DNA of 64,000 nucleotides, taken from the NCBI RefSeq assembly GCF_046250175.1, contig NZ_CP176468.1. One strand, written 5' to 3'. The position numbers and the translations under genes were made by a program. The notes below the pieces were generated by a model, which made no database searches, had not been told where the DNA came from, and saw nothing but the letters and a program-made list of their open reading frames with translations. Below are positions 16,269 to 26,169 of the stretch, piece by piece (positions within the stretch are counted from its first letter, which is position 1; each line of letters starts with the position of its first letter). This stretch comes from Psychromonas sp030397575 (GTDB lineage: Bacteria; Pseudomonadota; Gammaproteobacteria; Enterobacterales; Psychromonadaceae).

Positions 16269-18140
16269 TTAATTTAGTTTAAAGCGACTCACTAATGCAG
16301 CAAGTTGTTGATTTGCAGTTACTAAATTTTCTGTACTGTTTGTTGTTAACTGGCCATTTTCGGTTAAATCATTCACCATATTTTGGATTGATGACATATT
16401 GCGACTGATTTCATCTGCAACCGTACTTTGTTCTGAGGCAGCAGTAGCAATTTGTGAGCTTAACTCATTTACTTCTATAATAGATCCCACCATTGCATCT
16501 AAGCCACTCCCCACGCGTATCGTATTATCAGTCGTGCTTTGACAGCTCTCTCTTGTCACTTCCATTGCTTTAACTGACAGCCCAGCATCACTTGTTAATT
16601 TTAACAGTATTTCATTAATTTCAGCGGTACTGGTTTGGGTTCTTGCTGCTAACGAGCGAACTTCATCAGCAACCACGGCAAATCCTCGACCTTGCTCACC
16701 TGCACGCGCAGCTTCAATCGCTGCATTTAGAGCAAGTAAGTTAGTTTGATCGGCAATAGCACCAATAACACTTAATACCGATACAATCTCCTGTGTATTT
16801 TCGTTCATAGTATTAATGCGCTCTGAAGCTGTATCAACCTCAGTAACAAGCATCCTTACACTTTCAGAAGATGTTTGAACAAGTTCTTTTGATACTAATG
16901 CTTCATCGCTTGTTTTCTGTGTACTTAAAGCTGTTTGTCTTGCGTTGTCAGCCACCGCATTAGCTGAAGCACTCATTTCGGTAATCGCAGCTACCACTTG
17001 ATTTGTTTCATCAGAATGCATTTTCAACGACTGTGTATTCGCGAGCGATGCTTGTTTAAGTTGTTTGATTTCTTCTGATATTTCAGCAGAGGAAGTTAGC
17101 ACATCAATTAACATAGATTGCAGTTGGCTAATAAAGGAATTCACATCCATTGCTATTTGCGCAAGATCATCATTTCCTTTAACGTCTAAACGTTGTGTAA
17201 GATCGCCTTCTCCCTGAGCTAGACTACCAATTCTTTCTTTTAATGAAATAATTGGTTTATAAACCTTGGCTAAAGTTAGCCACAGTAAAATAATCGTCAC
17301 TAATATTAATATCGCAGCAGTGATAATCGCCGAGCTAAGTTGATCATCTAAAAATTGATAGACAATCGACTCATCAATATCCATGACAATATGCCATTTT
17401 TTACCGCCAAGTAATGTTAAATCAGAAAAAACTGCTTGCTGCTGATGACTCCCTTTTTGATAAAAGAATTTACCATTATCAGTCGTTAGTACTTGTCGCT
17501 CCAATGCTTTATCAACCATTCGATCGCCAAACTTACCATTTCCAGAAGTGCTAATTAAACCTCCATCTGCATCATAAATACTAATTTCAGCACCTTTAAA
17601 GTCAATATCTTTGATAAAATGGTCAACCGCTGCTAAAAATATATCTCCACCAATTACCCCGTTATTTTCAACGTCTAAAAAGCTAAACATATATTTATCA
17701 GAGATACCTTTATCAAAGTAAATATCAGTAATAATTAACTTATTTGCTCTTTTTGCATCTTGATACCACTCTTCTTGAGTCGCATCATAATTATCAATAA
17801 CACCTGCATTGCCTACGGTAAGGCCTTGTTGGTCAGCAAAGTTAACCGCATCTAAAGGAGTTGAAGCTACCAGTAACTTAGCAATTTCTTCTTTTTTAGC
17901 TGTATCATTACTATTTAATAATTTTTTTGCACTCGTGATCACTACCTCACTACTTTGCAACCACGCGTTGATATCTTCTTTAACCTTCTTTAAAACTGCG
18001 TAAGAATTTCTTTCTACTTCAGCTACACTTTCTGCCCGAGTCGTACTATACGACACCCAATTTGAAACTAATAAAGACGCACCTAACAAAAGTGTCGATG
18101 CCAATATTATTCGTTGTTTAAATCCGATCGAAATAGCCAT
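16269..18140 (-). CDS. Methyl-accepting chemotaxis protein with dCache sensor
   Basis: A 623-residue chemoreceptor: TM1 (~8-30), a periplasmic double-Cache domain (~35-265) with EEWYQDA and ITDIYFD segments, TM2 (~268-292), HAMP (~295-345) and a full signalling domain with the conserved hairpin tip IADQTNLLALNAAIEAARAG. The usual Arg two residues before WY in amino-acid-binding dCache domains is Glu here, so it may bind something other than ordinary alpha-amino acids. It sits directly upstream of the catabolic operon and may sense its substrate (inference). It lacks a C-terminal methyltransferase-tethering pentapeptide. Confidence 0.93.
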   Translation of the reverse strand: MAISIGFKQRIILASTLLLGASLLVSNWVSYSTTRAESVAEVERNSYAVLKKVKEDINAWLQSSEVVITSAKKLLNSNDTAKKEEIAKLLVASTPLDAVNFADQQGLTVGNAGVIDNYDATQEEWYQDAKRANKLIITDIYFDKGISDKYMFSFLDVENNGVIGGDIFLAAVDHFIKDIDFKGAEISIYDADGGLISTSGNGKFGDRMVDKALERQVLTTDNGKFFYQKGSHQQQAVFSDLTLLGGKKWHIVMDIDESIVYQFLDDQLSSAIITAAILILVTIILLWLTLAKVYKPIISLKERIGSLAQGEGDLTQRLDVKGNDDLAQIAMDVNSFISQLQSMLIDVLTSSAEISEEIKQLKQASLANTQSLKMHSDETNQVVAAITEMSASANAVADNARQTALSTQKTSDEALVSKELVQTSSESVRMLVTEVDTASERINTMNENTQEIVSVLSVIGAIADQTNLLALNAAIEAARAGEQGRGFAVVADEVRSLAARTQTSTAEINEILLKLTSDAGLSVKAMEVTRESCQSTTDNTIRVGSGLDAMVGSIIEVNELSSQIATAASEQSTVADEISRNMSSIQNMVNDLTENGQLTTNSTENLVTANQQLAALVSRFKLN

Positions 18141-18598
18141 TATGGGTCCTAAAATGTAAAGTTAAGTAGTTTGTGAGATTACCTACCACAAAGAATAGAT
18201 TGAATATCAACCAATTTAGTATATCTATATGGTTAGTTTATAGTGATATTACCTCTATTCTGTCTTTTTTAAACGAAGTAATGATATTTACTTAAATAAA
18301 TATAGGAGAGTTTTAATACTTAACAAATAAGTTATTGTTTTTATTAATTCAATATTGATCATTTCAAATGAGTCATGCTCATTCTACTTCTTCTTTCACA
18401 GCTTGAGACATAACTAGTTTCGATCAACTGGTTAAGTAACCGTTAAACTCTATAAATGCCTTTAGATTACTTTTGGCTTCGCATAGATGTACAAAAAAAC
18501 ATCTGCTATTATCAAAAATAGCTCTTTTCATAATGCTTATTATATAATCCACCAGCATTATTCAGTTCTTTATTCATAATAGCGAAGATATTAATTAC
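18141..18598. other. Divergent promoter region, MCP / pqiABC
   Basis: 458 bp between the chemoreceptor (minus) and pqiA (plus). It contains an imperfect palindrome with AATGAG/CTCATT arms (18367-18383) and a short AGATGT/ACATCT hairpin (about 18484-18503). No ORF is convincing. Confidence 0.4.
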
Positions 18599-19942
18599 GT
18601 GACTACTGCAATAAGCTCGACAGATACGAACTTAATGATCTCCTGTGAAGAATGCGGGTTAGTTGTCGCTATTCCTGAATTACACGAGAATCAAAAAGCA
18701 CATTGTCCTAGATGTGAACACCTGCTGATACAAAAAATTGCATTTCCTCATCAAAAAGCGGTAGCTTTCGCTTCTGCTTGCTTAGTTATGTTGACATTAA
18801 GTATCTCTTTTCCTTTTATGTCCTTCTCAGTACAAGGGTTAACCCAAGAGATTCACTTGCTACAAGCGGCCCAGATGCTGGGTGAATATCAAAATACACT
18901 TCTAGCCTTTTTATTATTAAGTACGGTGATTATCTTACCAGGCTTATATATCAGTTTGATGTTATACCTTTATTTTAAGGCAACGAAGCAACCACCAACT
19001 ACAATGAGCCATAAGCCTAGAAAGGTGATTAAGAACCTGTGTAAATTGCTATTTATGATTGAGCCATGGTTAATGGTTGATGTATTTCTACTTGGTGTTT
19101 TAGTCAGCTTGGTTAAAATAGCCTCACTTGCTGAAATCAGCCTTGGATACTCATTTTTTACTTTCTGTATTTACGCCGTTTTAGTCGTTAAATGTGTGGC
19201 GATTGTTGATAAGAGCTGGCTTTGGCAACAACTTATTCCCGGTAAACCGGTTAAACAAAATTATCTGGGTGATACTCACCATTCTAATACGCATCTCAGC
19301 TGCCATATTTGTCATCAAATCAACCCTAATGACCAAACTCAGAAACAGACTTGTATAAGATGCGACACACCACTTCATCATTTTGATATGGATGCTAATC
19401 TACAAAAAGTATGGGCTTTATTAATCACAGCCATCATCTTTTATTTCCCGGCCAACTTATACCCGATGATGTATACCGTTAGTCTAGGATCAACTAGCCC
19501 ATCGACAATTATAGAAGGGGTTATTCTTCTATGGCAATTAGGCTCATATCCAGTGGCGGCAATCATCTTTATTGCTAGTGTGTTTATCCCATTAATTAAA
19601 ATATTTGCATTAGCATGGTTATTTATTACAGCGAAAACGCTGAACAACTTACCTGAGAGCGATGCAATTAAAAAATTAAAAATATATCGAATAACTGAAT
19701 TTATTGGACGTTGGTCAATGATTGATATTTTTGTAGTAGCAATATTAGTGGCACTAGTTCAATTACAAAAGCTGATGTCTATTTACCCTGGTCCAGCAGC
19801 CCTTTCATTTGCAGCAGTTGTGATATTCACTATGCTCTCAGCAATGAAATTTGATTCTCGTATGTTGTGGCGTAACACCAACAATATAACGCCAAAAAGC
19901 GTCAATAAAGCAGCGCTATATACTCAACCAATAAATGATTAA
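18599..19942 (+). CDS. pqiA: Paraquat-inducible protein A (PqiA)
   Basis: A 447-residue inner-membrane protein with two repeated PqiA modules. Each starts with a zinc-ribbon: C16/C19/C36/C39 in the first and CHIC...CIRC in the second. About four membrane helices follow each ribbon. PqiA works with the MCE protein PqiB and lipoprotein PqiC in lipid traffic between inner and outer membranes and in tolerance to membrane stress. It starts with GTG; a later ATG (18635) would remove 12 residues. It is the first gene of a tight pqiABC operon, 15 bp before pqiB. Confidence 0.93.
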   Translation: MTTAISSTDTNLMISCEECGLVVAIPELHENQKAHCPRCEHLLIQKIAFPHQKAVAFASACLVMLTLSISFPFMSFSVQGLTQEIHLLQAAQMLGEYQNTLLAFLLLSTVIILPGLYISLMLYLYFKATKQPPTTMSHKPRKVIKNLCKLLFMIEPWLMVDVFLLGVLVSLVKIASLAEISLGYSFFTFCIYAVLVVKCVAIVDKSWLWQQLIPGKPVKQNYLGDTHHSNTHLSCHICHQINPNDQTQKQTCIRCDTPLHHFDMDANLQKVWALLITAIIFYFPANLYPMMYTVSLGSTSPSTIIEGVILLWQLGSYPVAAIIFIASVFIPLIKIFALAWLFITAKTLNNLPESDAIKKLKIYRITEFIGRWSMIDIFVVAILVALVQLQKLMSIYPGPAALSFAAVVIFTMLSAMKFDSRMLWRNTNNITPKSVNKAALYTQPIND

Positions 19943-19957
19943 AAGAGATAACCAATA

Positions 19958-21604
19958 ATGAGCGATGAGACTCCAGTACAAGCAACAATAAAAAAACAGA
20001 AAAAGATATCTGCAATATGGATCATTCCAATATTGGCCCTGCTTATTGGTGCATGGATGTTATTTCAATATGTAAATAACAAAGGTACAGAAATCACCAT
20101 CATCATGCCAACAGCAGAAGGGATTAAAGTAGGAAAAACCGAAATTAGATCTTTAAATGTGAAAGTTGGTATGGTCACTGCTGTAACACTTAGTGAGAAT
20201 TACGACCACATCGAGATAACGGCACAAATGAGTAAAGATAGTGAAAGAATGCTCAATGATAAAACCCAATTTTGGGTGGTTAAACCACGAGTAGGTAGCG
20301 AGGGTATTTCTGGTTTAGAGACCATTTTGTCTGGTGCTTATATCCAAATACAGCCTGGTGACTCTAAAACTAAAAAGCTCACTTTTGAAGCATTAGACCT
20401 TCCTCCTGTAGCCCCTTTAGGTAGTAAAGGAAAACGAGTCATCTTAAGCCATAATAGTGCAGGGAAACTCAGCGTCGGCGATCCCGTTTCTTATCAAGGG
20501 TTCACTGTTGGCCGGGTAGAAAAGACCTCTTTTGATTTAAAAACTAAAAAAGCCTTATATCAGCTATTTATATTTGAACCCTATGATGATCTATTGCTTT
20601 CTGGCTCACAGTTTTGGTTAACTTCAGGCGTTGATGTACAACTCAATGCGGATGGCATTAAAGTACAAGTGGATTCATTACAAAGCTTGGTCTCTGGTGG
20701 CGTTACTTTTGGTATTCCTTCAGGCGAAAGAGCGGGCACTCCCTTTGCTAGTGATGTGGTAAAATTGCCTCTCTTTGATAACTATGAACAAGTACAGAAC
20801 GGGCTTTATAAACAGTATGTGAAATTCATTATGGAGTTTGATGAAACGATTCGAGGCTTAACGGTTGGCGCGCCTGTTGAATATCGCGGCATTCGCATAG
20901 GAACAGTATTACAAGCCCCTTACGACATGATGGTACCTCAAGGCGATACTTCATCGGTGAAGATCCAAGTATTAATCAAAATTGAGCTTGGTAGATTATT
21001 TAATGCTGATCGTAACTTGTCTTTGAGTAATTTTCGAGAAACCATTGAGAAACACTTTAAAAGTGGTCTTAAAGGCCAATTGAAAAGTGGCAATTTATTA
21101 ACAGGAGCGCTCTTTATTGATACAGAATTCGACACGCCAAATCCCGATTTCAAGATAACTAAAGTAGGTGAATACGACGTTTTCCCCACCAAAAAAGGAG
21201 GACTGGCCATGATTCAGCAACAAATATCATCATTCATGGATAAGTTTAATGATATTCCTTTAAATGAAGTAGCAGGGTCAATGACTAAAACAATGGATTC
21301 TTTAAATCAGACCTTAACGTCTGCTAACAACACCTTCGATAAACTCAATGAGATAATCTCACAAAAAGAGGTGCAAGCAATACCAGCAGATGTACAGACT
21401 AGCTTACAACAACTGCAACAAACACTAGCGGGTTTCAGCCCTAACTCTGTCATGTATAACGACTTGCAGCAAACGCTCGACAAAGTTGAAAAAGTCATGC
21501 TTGAGCTACAACCCGTCTTAAAGCAAATTAACGATAAGCCAAACTCACTCATTTTTGGTGAAGACCAAGTGACAGACCCAATGCCAACTAAGAGAGCAAA
21601 CTAA
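19958..21604 (+). CDS. pqiB: MCE-domain protein PqiB
   Basis: A 548-residue protein, as long as the E. coli protein. It has an N-terminal transmembrane anchor (~20-40, IWIIPILALLIGAWM), three tandem MCE (MlaD-like) domains beginning near 45, 160 and 285, and a long C-terminal helical region (~415-530) that in the family forms a periplasm-spanning needle. It should form a hexameric lipid conduit between PqiA and PqiC. Its stop overlaps the pqiC start (TAATG). Confidence 0.95.
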   Translation: MSDETPVQATIKKQKKISAIWIIPILALLIGAWMLFQYVNNKGTEITIIMPTAEGIKVGKTEIRSLNVKVGMVTAVTLSENYDHIEITAQMSKDSERMLNDKTQFWVVKPRVGSEGISGLETILSGAYIQIQPGDSKTKKLTFEALDLPPVAPLGSKGKRVILSHNSAGKLSVGDPVSYQGFTVGRVEKTSFDLKTKKALYQLFIFEPYDDLLLSGSQFWLTSGVDVQLNADGIKVQVDSLQSLVSGGVTFGIPSGERAGTPFASDVVKLPLFDNYEQVQNGLYKQYVKFIMEFDETIRGLTVGAPVEYRGIRIGTVLQAPYDMMVPQGDTSSVKIQVLIKIELGRLFNADRNLSLSNFRETIEKHFKSGLKGQLKSGNLLTGALFIDTEFDTPNPDFKITKVGEYDVFPTKKGGLAMIQQQISSFMDKFNDIPLNEVAGSMTKTMDSLNQTLTSANNTFDKLNEIISQKEVQAIPADVQTSLQQLQQTLAGFSPNSVMYNDLQQTLDKVEKVMLELQPVLKQINDKPNSLIFGEDQVTDPMPTKRAN

Positions 21605-22170
21605 TGAAAAAGTGGTTATTAATACTTGTTATATTTATCGCTGGTTGTAGCTCTAATGTAGAGCAACAAAACTCACTTTTTTTATTACCTGAAAATACTA
21701 CAGCGGCAATAGCAAATAATAGCTTACCTATGCTACTAGTAAGCACTAACTTAGATACCTACCTAGACCAAGCTAGTTTAGTCTATAGAGTGTCAGATAC
21801 TAAAATTGTATTAGCAAAGCATAATCGTTGGGCACATCAAATATCCGAACAAATTAATCAACGAATGGTGACTAATTTACGTACTAATCAAGGTACATTT
21901 TGGCCAATAGAGCGCAATGCATCAATACAGTTAACGAACCAACCTAGCCTGCAAATTCATTTCTCTAAATTTAATGGTGTCTTCACTGGTGACGCTGAAT
22001 TAAGTGGTGAATGGTTACTGATTGACGGGCAAGGCAACTTAATAAAAAGTGACAACTTTCAAATCAACATGCCATTACAAGAATCAGGCTACGATCAACT
22101 AGTGTTCGCCCTTACACAAGGCTTAAATCAACTAAGTGAGATGATCACTAAGCAAATTAGCTTGCTATAA
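21604..22170 (+). CDS. pqiC: Outer-membrane lipoprotein PqiC
   Basis: A 188-residue protein with a lipoprotein signal (lipobox IAGC, lipidated Cys about residue 15) and an ABC-type-transport auxiliary (DUF330/PqiC) domain. It starts inside the pqiB stop codon, so it is translationally coupled. It is expected in the periplasmic leaflet of the outer membrane as the docking partner of PqiB. It is the last gene of the operon and is followed by a hairpin shared with the convergent GTPase gene. Confidence 0.9.
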   Translation: MKKWLLILVIFIAGCSSNVEQQNSLFLLPENTTAAIANNSLPMLLVSTNLDTYLDQASLVYRVSDTKIVLAKHNRWAHQISEQINQRMVTNLRTNQGTFWPIERNASIQLTNQPSLQIHFSKFNGVFTGDAELSGEWLLIDGQGNLIKSDNFQINMPLQESGYDQLVFALTQGLNQLSEMITKQISLL

Positions 22171-22207
22171 ATAAAAATAAAACAAAAAAGATAAGATGAG
22201 AGATACA

Positions 22208-22239
22208 AAGAAACTTCAACCAAATGTCTGAAGTTTCTT
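22208..22239. terminator. Inverted repeat between convergent pqiC and COG0523 genes
   Basis: Perfect 11-bp arms (22208-22218, 22229-22239) with a 10-nt loop, followed on the plus strand by an AT-rich run. It probably terminates pqiABC. Confidence 0.6.
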
Positions 22240-22303
22240 ATTTAAATAACGATGAAGTACTTATTAGTAATAATAATCTATAGGTAATTTTTCGAAAGAA
22301 TCA

Positions 22304-23299
22304 CTAACGGATACAGTTAAGTAACTGCTTTTCAAATAATTCATCGAATTGTTCAGCAATTAGCTCAATACGACTTTCCCGGCATTCCTCTAATGGTGTT
22401 TCAGTTAATCCATCGCCAGTAAGGTTGTAACCCAAAATACCCTTGTCAGTAATTAACACCGCTTTCATACGTTCCACTTTCAACGTAGAAAATAATGACA
22501 ACAACTGTTTGTGATCAAATATTTTTGTCGCAGCGAAACGCCAGCCAATACTGCAAAAACCTTCACCTTTATTAACTGCTTTAATGACACCACTGTTCGG
22601 CATAGCCGCTTCTGATGCAAGCGGTTTGTTATTAGTATGATGGTGACCAGGCAAAGATTGCTCAACAAATATCGCACTGTCCAACTCAGTTAAACAGAAT
22701 GAGCCATGTTCAGAAAAAACAACTTTTGTACTCGGTCCCGCTATTTTTACTACGTAATCTTGCAACCTATCAGCATCACCTACTTGATAAAGATCCTGCT
22801 TATTACCCACGACAACATCAGCAATTGCAATTTGTTGGTTAAACGTCTCATGCTCAGTATACCGAGTATCTGATAAATTACGGGCATCAACTAGAGTGAT
22901 ATTATGCTGAAGTTGTAAAATATCGCGATAATACGCGGTAGAAAGCACCTGTAAAACTTCCTTAGGATGTCCCAATCCAGTGGGCTCAATCAATAAACGA
23001 TCTGGTTTTGCTTTTAATAATAATTGATTAAGCGCAGTTTGCATCGGTAGACCGGCAGCGCAACACATGCAACCACCAGGCACTTCTCGAATATAAACTT
23101 GTTGCATTTCACTGTATTCGCCCTGCATTAAACTACCATCAACACCAATTTCACCAAACTCATTCACTAAGACAGCCCAGCGTTCATTTCGAGGCTTATT
23201 TTTAATAAGATTGAGAATAGCAGAGGTTTTCCCCACCCCAAGAAACCCCGTAATAATATTAGTTGGTACTCCTAAAATGGGTTGTTTAGTAGAGCTCAT
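22304..23299 (-). CDS. COG0523 (CobW/ZNG1-type) metallochaperone GTPase
   Basis: A G3E-family GTPase with Walker A GFLGVGKT (residues 18-25), the metal-binding GGCMCC motif (Cys77/79/80), EPTGLGHP, and a C-terminal CobW domain. Members with CxCC hand metal to client enzymes; next to a Zur-like gene the metal is almost certainly zinc. The frame opens at an ATG at 23362, but I choose 23299 (331 aa) because AGGGG precedes it and because it gives the usual N-terminus. It is the last gene of the zinc-scarcity cluster. The histidine-rich linker common in the family is short here (PGHHHTNN). Confidence 0.9.
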   Translation of the reverse strand: MSSTKQPILGVPTNIITGFLGVGKTSAILNLIKNKPRNERWAVLVNEFGEIGVDGSLMQGEYSEMQQVYIREVPGGCMCCAAGLPMQTALNQLLLKAKPDRLLIEPTGLGHPKEVLQVLSTAYYRDILQLQHNITLVDARNLSDTRYTEHETFNQQIAIADVVVGNKQDLYQVGDADRLQDYVVKIAGPSTKVVFSEHGSFCLTELDSAIFVEQSLPGHHHTNNKPLASEAAMPNSGVIKAVNKGEGFCSIGWRFAATKIFDHKQLLSLFSTLKVERMKAVLITDKGILGYNLTGDGLTETPLEECRESRIELIAEQFDELFEKQLLNCIR

Positions 23300-23400
23300 T
23301 ATTGACCCCTGTACTGTATCGATATTACTACGCTGTCGTTCATTAAAAATTTTCCTTAACATACTGATTTAGCTTAACTAGAAGCCTAATACCAATCTCA

Positions 23401-24735
23401 CTAACCTGCAAATGCTAAACGCATCGCAGCAGAGGAGTGCTCAATCACTTGTTGGTCGGCATAGACTAAACAACCATTCACCCACGTTTTCTCAATCTGA
23501 GCAGAAAAACGGTGCCCAGCAAAAGGTGACCAAGCACAGTGATACAAACTATTTTCATTAGTCACTAAAGTACCAGCTTTACTATCAACTAATACTAAAT
23601 CAGCATAATAACCTTCACGAATATAGCCACGATCTTGAATACGATAACGAATAGCTGGATTATGTGCTGTTTTTTCAACAATCTGCGGTAGGGTCATTTT
23701 CCCCTGTTTCACTTGATCAAATAAACTCAACAAAGCATGTTGAACTAAAGGCAAACCCGCTGGTGCTTGTTCATAAGGGACTTGTTTTTCTTGCCAAGTA
23801 TGCGGCGCATGATCAGTGGCAATAATATCAATCTGCCCTGTCTTTAATGCTGCTAATAAACTATTGCGATCATGCTCTGTTTTAATGGCTGGGTTACATT
23901 TTATTTGGTTGCCCAATACAGCGTAATCTTTCTCGCTAAACCAAAGGTGATGTACACAGGCCTCTGCTGTAATAGATTTGTTATCAATCGCCCCAGCTTC
24001 AAACAATGCGAGCTCTTTTGCACTGGTAATATGTAATACATGCAGTTGGCTATTATATTTTTTCGCTAATTCAACTGCATATGAAGAAGAAGCATAACAG
24101 GCATGCTCATCTCGTAATACAGGGTGATCATCTATAGCAAATTGCGTTTTACTACTTAATAATTTTTCTTGGTTTGCTTTAATAACAGCACCACTTTCAC
24201 AGTGCGTCACAATCAGCACCGGTGCATCACGGAAAATAGCTTCTAACGCTTGTGGATCTTCAACTAATAAATCTCCCGTTGAAGCGCCCATAAATACTTT
24301 TACACCACAATGTTTGCGAGGGTCTAATAACTTGATTTGCTCTAGGTTATCTTCAGTTGCTCCTAGATAAAATGAATAATTAGCCAATGAGCTTTGTTCT
24401 GCAATATCAAACTTACGCTCCAATGCCGCTATGGTAGTTGTTGCAGGGTTAACATTAGGCATCTCCATATAACTAGTAATACCACCAGCAACCGCAGCTC
24501 GTGACTCACTAGCAATCGTTCCTTTATGAGTTAAACCTGGTTCACGGAAATGCACTTGGTCATCAATCATCCCAGGCAATAAGAAAGCGCCCTCAGCATT
24601 AATAATTTGGTCACCTGATTTTGCTTCTATATTAACCGCGATACGCTCAATACGTTGGTCAACAATACGTACATCTGTGTAGGTAATAGAGCCTTCATTA
24701 ACCACGTGGGCATTTTTAATTAATGTCGCAGACAT
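23401..24735 (-). CDS. Dihydroorotase paralogue (PyrC2-like) of the zinc-scarcity cluster
   Basis: A 444-residue class I dihydroorotase-like amidohydrolase. It has the IDDQVHFREPG motif, KVFMGASTGDL (region of the carbamylated Lys), THCES, HVLHIT and ATDHAPHTW. The normal first metal ligand of the HxH motif is Gln (QVH), a variant seen in some homologues. Its place in a Zur-type operon parallels the reserve pyrC copies induced in zinc starvation in other Gammaproteobacteria. The expected role is cyclisation of carbamoyl aspartate in pyrimidine synthesis when zinc is short. A hydantoinase-like role is less likely. Confidence 0.85.
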   Translation of the reverse strand: MSATLIKNAHVVNEGSITYTDVRIVDQRIERIAVNIEAKSGDQIINAEGAFLLPGMIDDQVHFREPGLTHKGTIASESRAAVAGGITSYMEMPNVNPATTTIAALERKFDIAEQSSLANYSFYLGATEDNLEQIKLLDPRKHCGVKVFMGASTGDLLVEDPQALEAIFRDAPVLIVTHCESGAVIKANQEKLLSSKTQFAIDDHPVLRDEHACYASSSYAVELAKKYNSQLHVLHITSAKELALFEAGAIDNKSITAEACVHHLWFSEKDYAVLGNQIKCNPAIKTEHDRNSLLAALKTGQIDIIATDHAPHTWQEKQVPYEQAPAGLPLVQHALLSLFDQVKQGKMTLPQIVEKTAHNPAIRYRIQDRGYIREGYYADLVLVDSKAGTLVTNENSLYHCAWSPFAGHRFSAQIEKTWVNGCLVYADQQVIEHSSAAMRLAFAG

Positions 24736-24798
24736 AAGTTTTCACACTCCTTTGAGGAAATAATATAAGAAATAGTTTAAAGGCAGGTCTGAAGCACT

Positions 24799-25251
24799 TT
24801 ATTCAACACATTGATCGCATATATCGTTGATTTCAATCTGTGAATTAACCACAGTAAAACCTTCTTGCTGGGCGTTTGATTTAAGCCCTATCATCATTTG
24901 AGGATCAATTATTTGTTCATTGATTTTGTTACATTTTGCACAGATCAAAAACTGCGGAGTACCATGCTCATCTTCGCAAAGAATGTGCCAACAAACGACA
25001 TATTGGTTAGATACTGTTAACTTATGCACAAAGAGTTCTTGTTCAAGAAAGTCTAAAGTACGATAAATTGTCATAACCTGCATAGCCTGCTTGAAATGAG
25101 TTTGGCAATAATCTAACAATTCATAGGCAGAAAGTGCTTTGTTAGCATGCAGCAGTGTCTGTAAAACTAATTTACGCTTTGGCGTTAGTTTTTTACCGCG
25201 TGTTTTACAGCTTTGCTCTACATAATCAATGATGGCATCAAATTCACTCAT
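24799..25251 (-). CDS. zur: Fur-family zinc uptake regulator (Zur)
   Basis: A 150-residue Fur-family repressor: winged-helix N-terminus (TPKRKLVLQTLL..., TIYRTLDFLE) and a C-terminal dimerisation domain with structural zinc cysteines CAKC and CDQC. Company with DUF1826, COG0523 and a second dihydroorotase identifies it as Zur rather than Fur or PerR. It lies 4 bp after the DUF1826 gene and is probably autoregulated through the candidate box upstream of that gene. Confidence 0.88.
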   Translation of the reverse strand: MSEFDAIIDYVEQSCKTRGKKLTPKRKLVLQTLLHANKALSAYELLDYCQTHFKQAMQVMTIYRTLDFLEQELFVHKLTVSNQYVVCWHILCEDEHGTPQFLICAKCNKINEQIIDPQMMIGLKSNAQQEGFTVVNSQIEINDICDQCVE

Positions 25252-25255
25252 GAGA

Positions 25256-25906
25256 TCACACTATATCCAAAGTGAGTAATAATCGTTTTTCATTTAACTT
25301 TAAAGCAGGTGAGCGATGCACTAACCCCATATTTTCATTGCCCTCCCAACCACTCCCCTTTAATAAAGCAACATCACCTGACTGCATACGTTGCATCGTA
25401 AAATCATTATCAGAATGACTTGCCTTATTGCCTGTGCCTAATTGGCTGCGATCTACGTGATGATTCTCTAACCACTCTGTTGCTGTGCCAGCATAAGTAC
25501 TCACTAAACGACATGGTATTTGATCAACATGAAATTTCGGACACATCGCTTTATCTAATGTCGTCAGCCGCAACCCAGCTTCTTTGGTCTCAAATAAACA
25601 GCAGAACATATCGACAATTAATGCAATATCGTCACTCAAAGCATTTGCACAAGCATAGCCATCAAGTTTATATCTGATCCATTCTGCTACATCATCAGGT
25701 GTCACGTATTTAACGAGCGCCAATGGTTTACTGACTTGTAACATTTCATGAATAGAAGTTGTCATCTCTATTGGTAATGTGCGTTGCCAGATCGCGATAT
25801 TGTTTTCTGGTTGGTAGATATCAGTTAATACACTTGATTGCTTATCGATTGGTAATGGTAATAGAGACTCAACCACATCACCTTTAACAACTGTATTAAG
25901 ACTCAT
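25256..25906 (-). CDS. DUF1826 family protein, zinc-scarcity operon
   Basis: A 216-residue DUF1826 protein (IAIWQRTLP near the N-terminus, CPKFHVDQIPCRLVSTYAG and HRSPAL late). The family is typically encoded with Zur and COG0523 GTPases; its biochemical role is not established. The KFHVD...HRSP pattern recalls a cupin-type 2-oxoglutarate oxygenase iron site, which is only an inference. It is the first gene of the operon and has a palindromic Zur-like site about 70 bp upstream of its ATG. Confidence 0.82.
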   Translation of the reverse strand: MSLNTVVKGDVVESLLPLPIDKQSSVLTDIYQPENNIAIWQRTLPIEMTTSIHEMLQVSKPLALVKYVTPDDVAEWIRYKLDGYACANALSDDIALIVDMFCCLFETKEAGLRLTTLDKAMCPKFHVDQIPCRLVSTYAGTATEWLENHHVDRSQLGTGNKASHSDNDFTMQRMQSGDVALLKGSGWEGNENMGLVHRSPALKLNEKRLLLTLDIV

Positions 25907-25971
25907 AGATTATCCTTCACTTCATTTGCCCAGTTTAAATACTATTTGTTAATAATATTCAAACCAAAATA

Positions 25972-25992
25972 GATACGTTATAACATAACATT
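25972..25992. promoter_or_regulatory. Candidate Zur box
   Basis: The core GTTATAACATAAC (25977-25989) is near-palindromic and resembles the gammaproteobacterial Zur consensus (GTTATA..ATAAC). It lies about 70 bp upstream of the DUF1826 start, a suitable place to repress the whole operon. Confidence 0.6.
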
Positions 25993-26149
25993 ATTAGAAG
26001 GATAATTGCTACTGGTAGATATATTTTATTTATTAAATAAAACGGTAACCTAAATGTTTAAAAATATTGAAAAGAAATGAGGTAAGTAGCATTAGATTTA
26101 CTTTTAGGAAAAGAGTGATAAACAAAATAAGTTCAACAAATTATTCGGC

Positions 26150-26169
26150 AGTAAAGTGTCAACTTTACT
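26150..26169. repeat. Perfect short inverted repeat
   Basis: AGTAAAGT and ACTTTACT arms with a 4-nt loop, 145 bp downstream of the EamA gene. There is no T-tract on either strand, so it may be an operator-like palindrome rather than a terminator. Confidence 0.4.
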
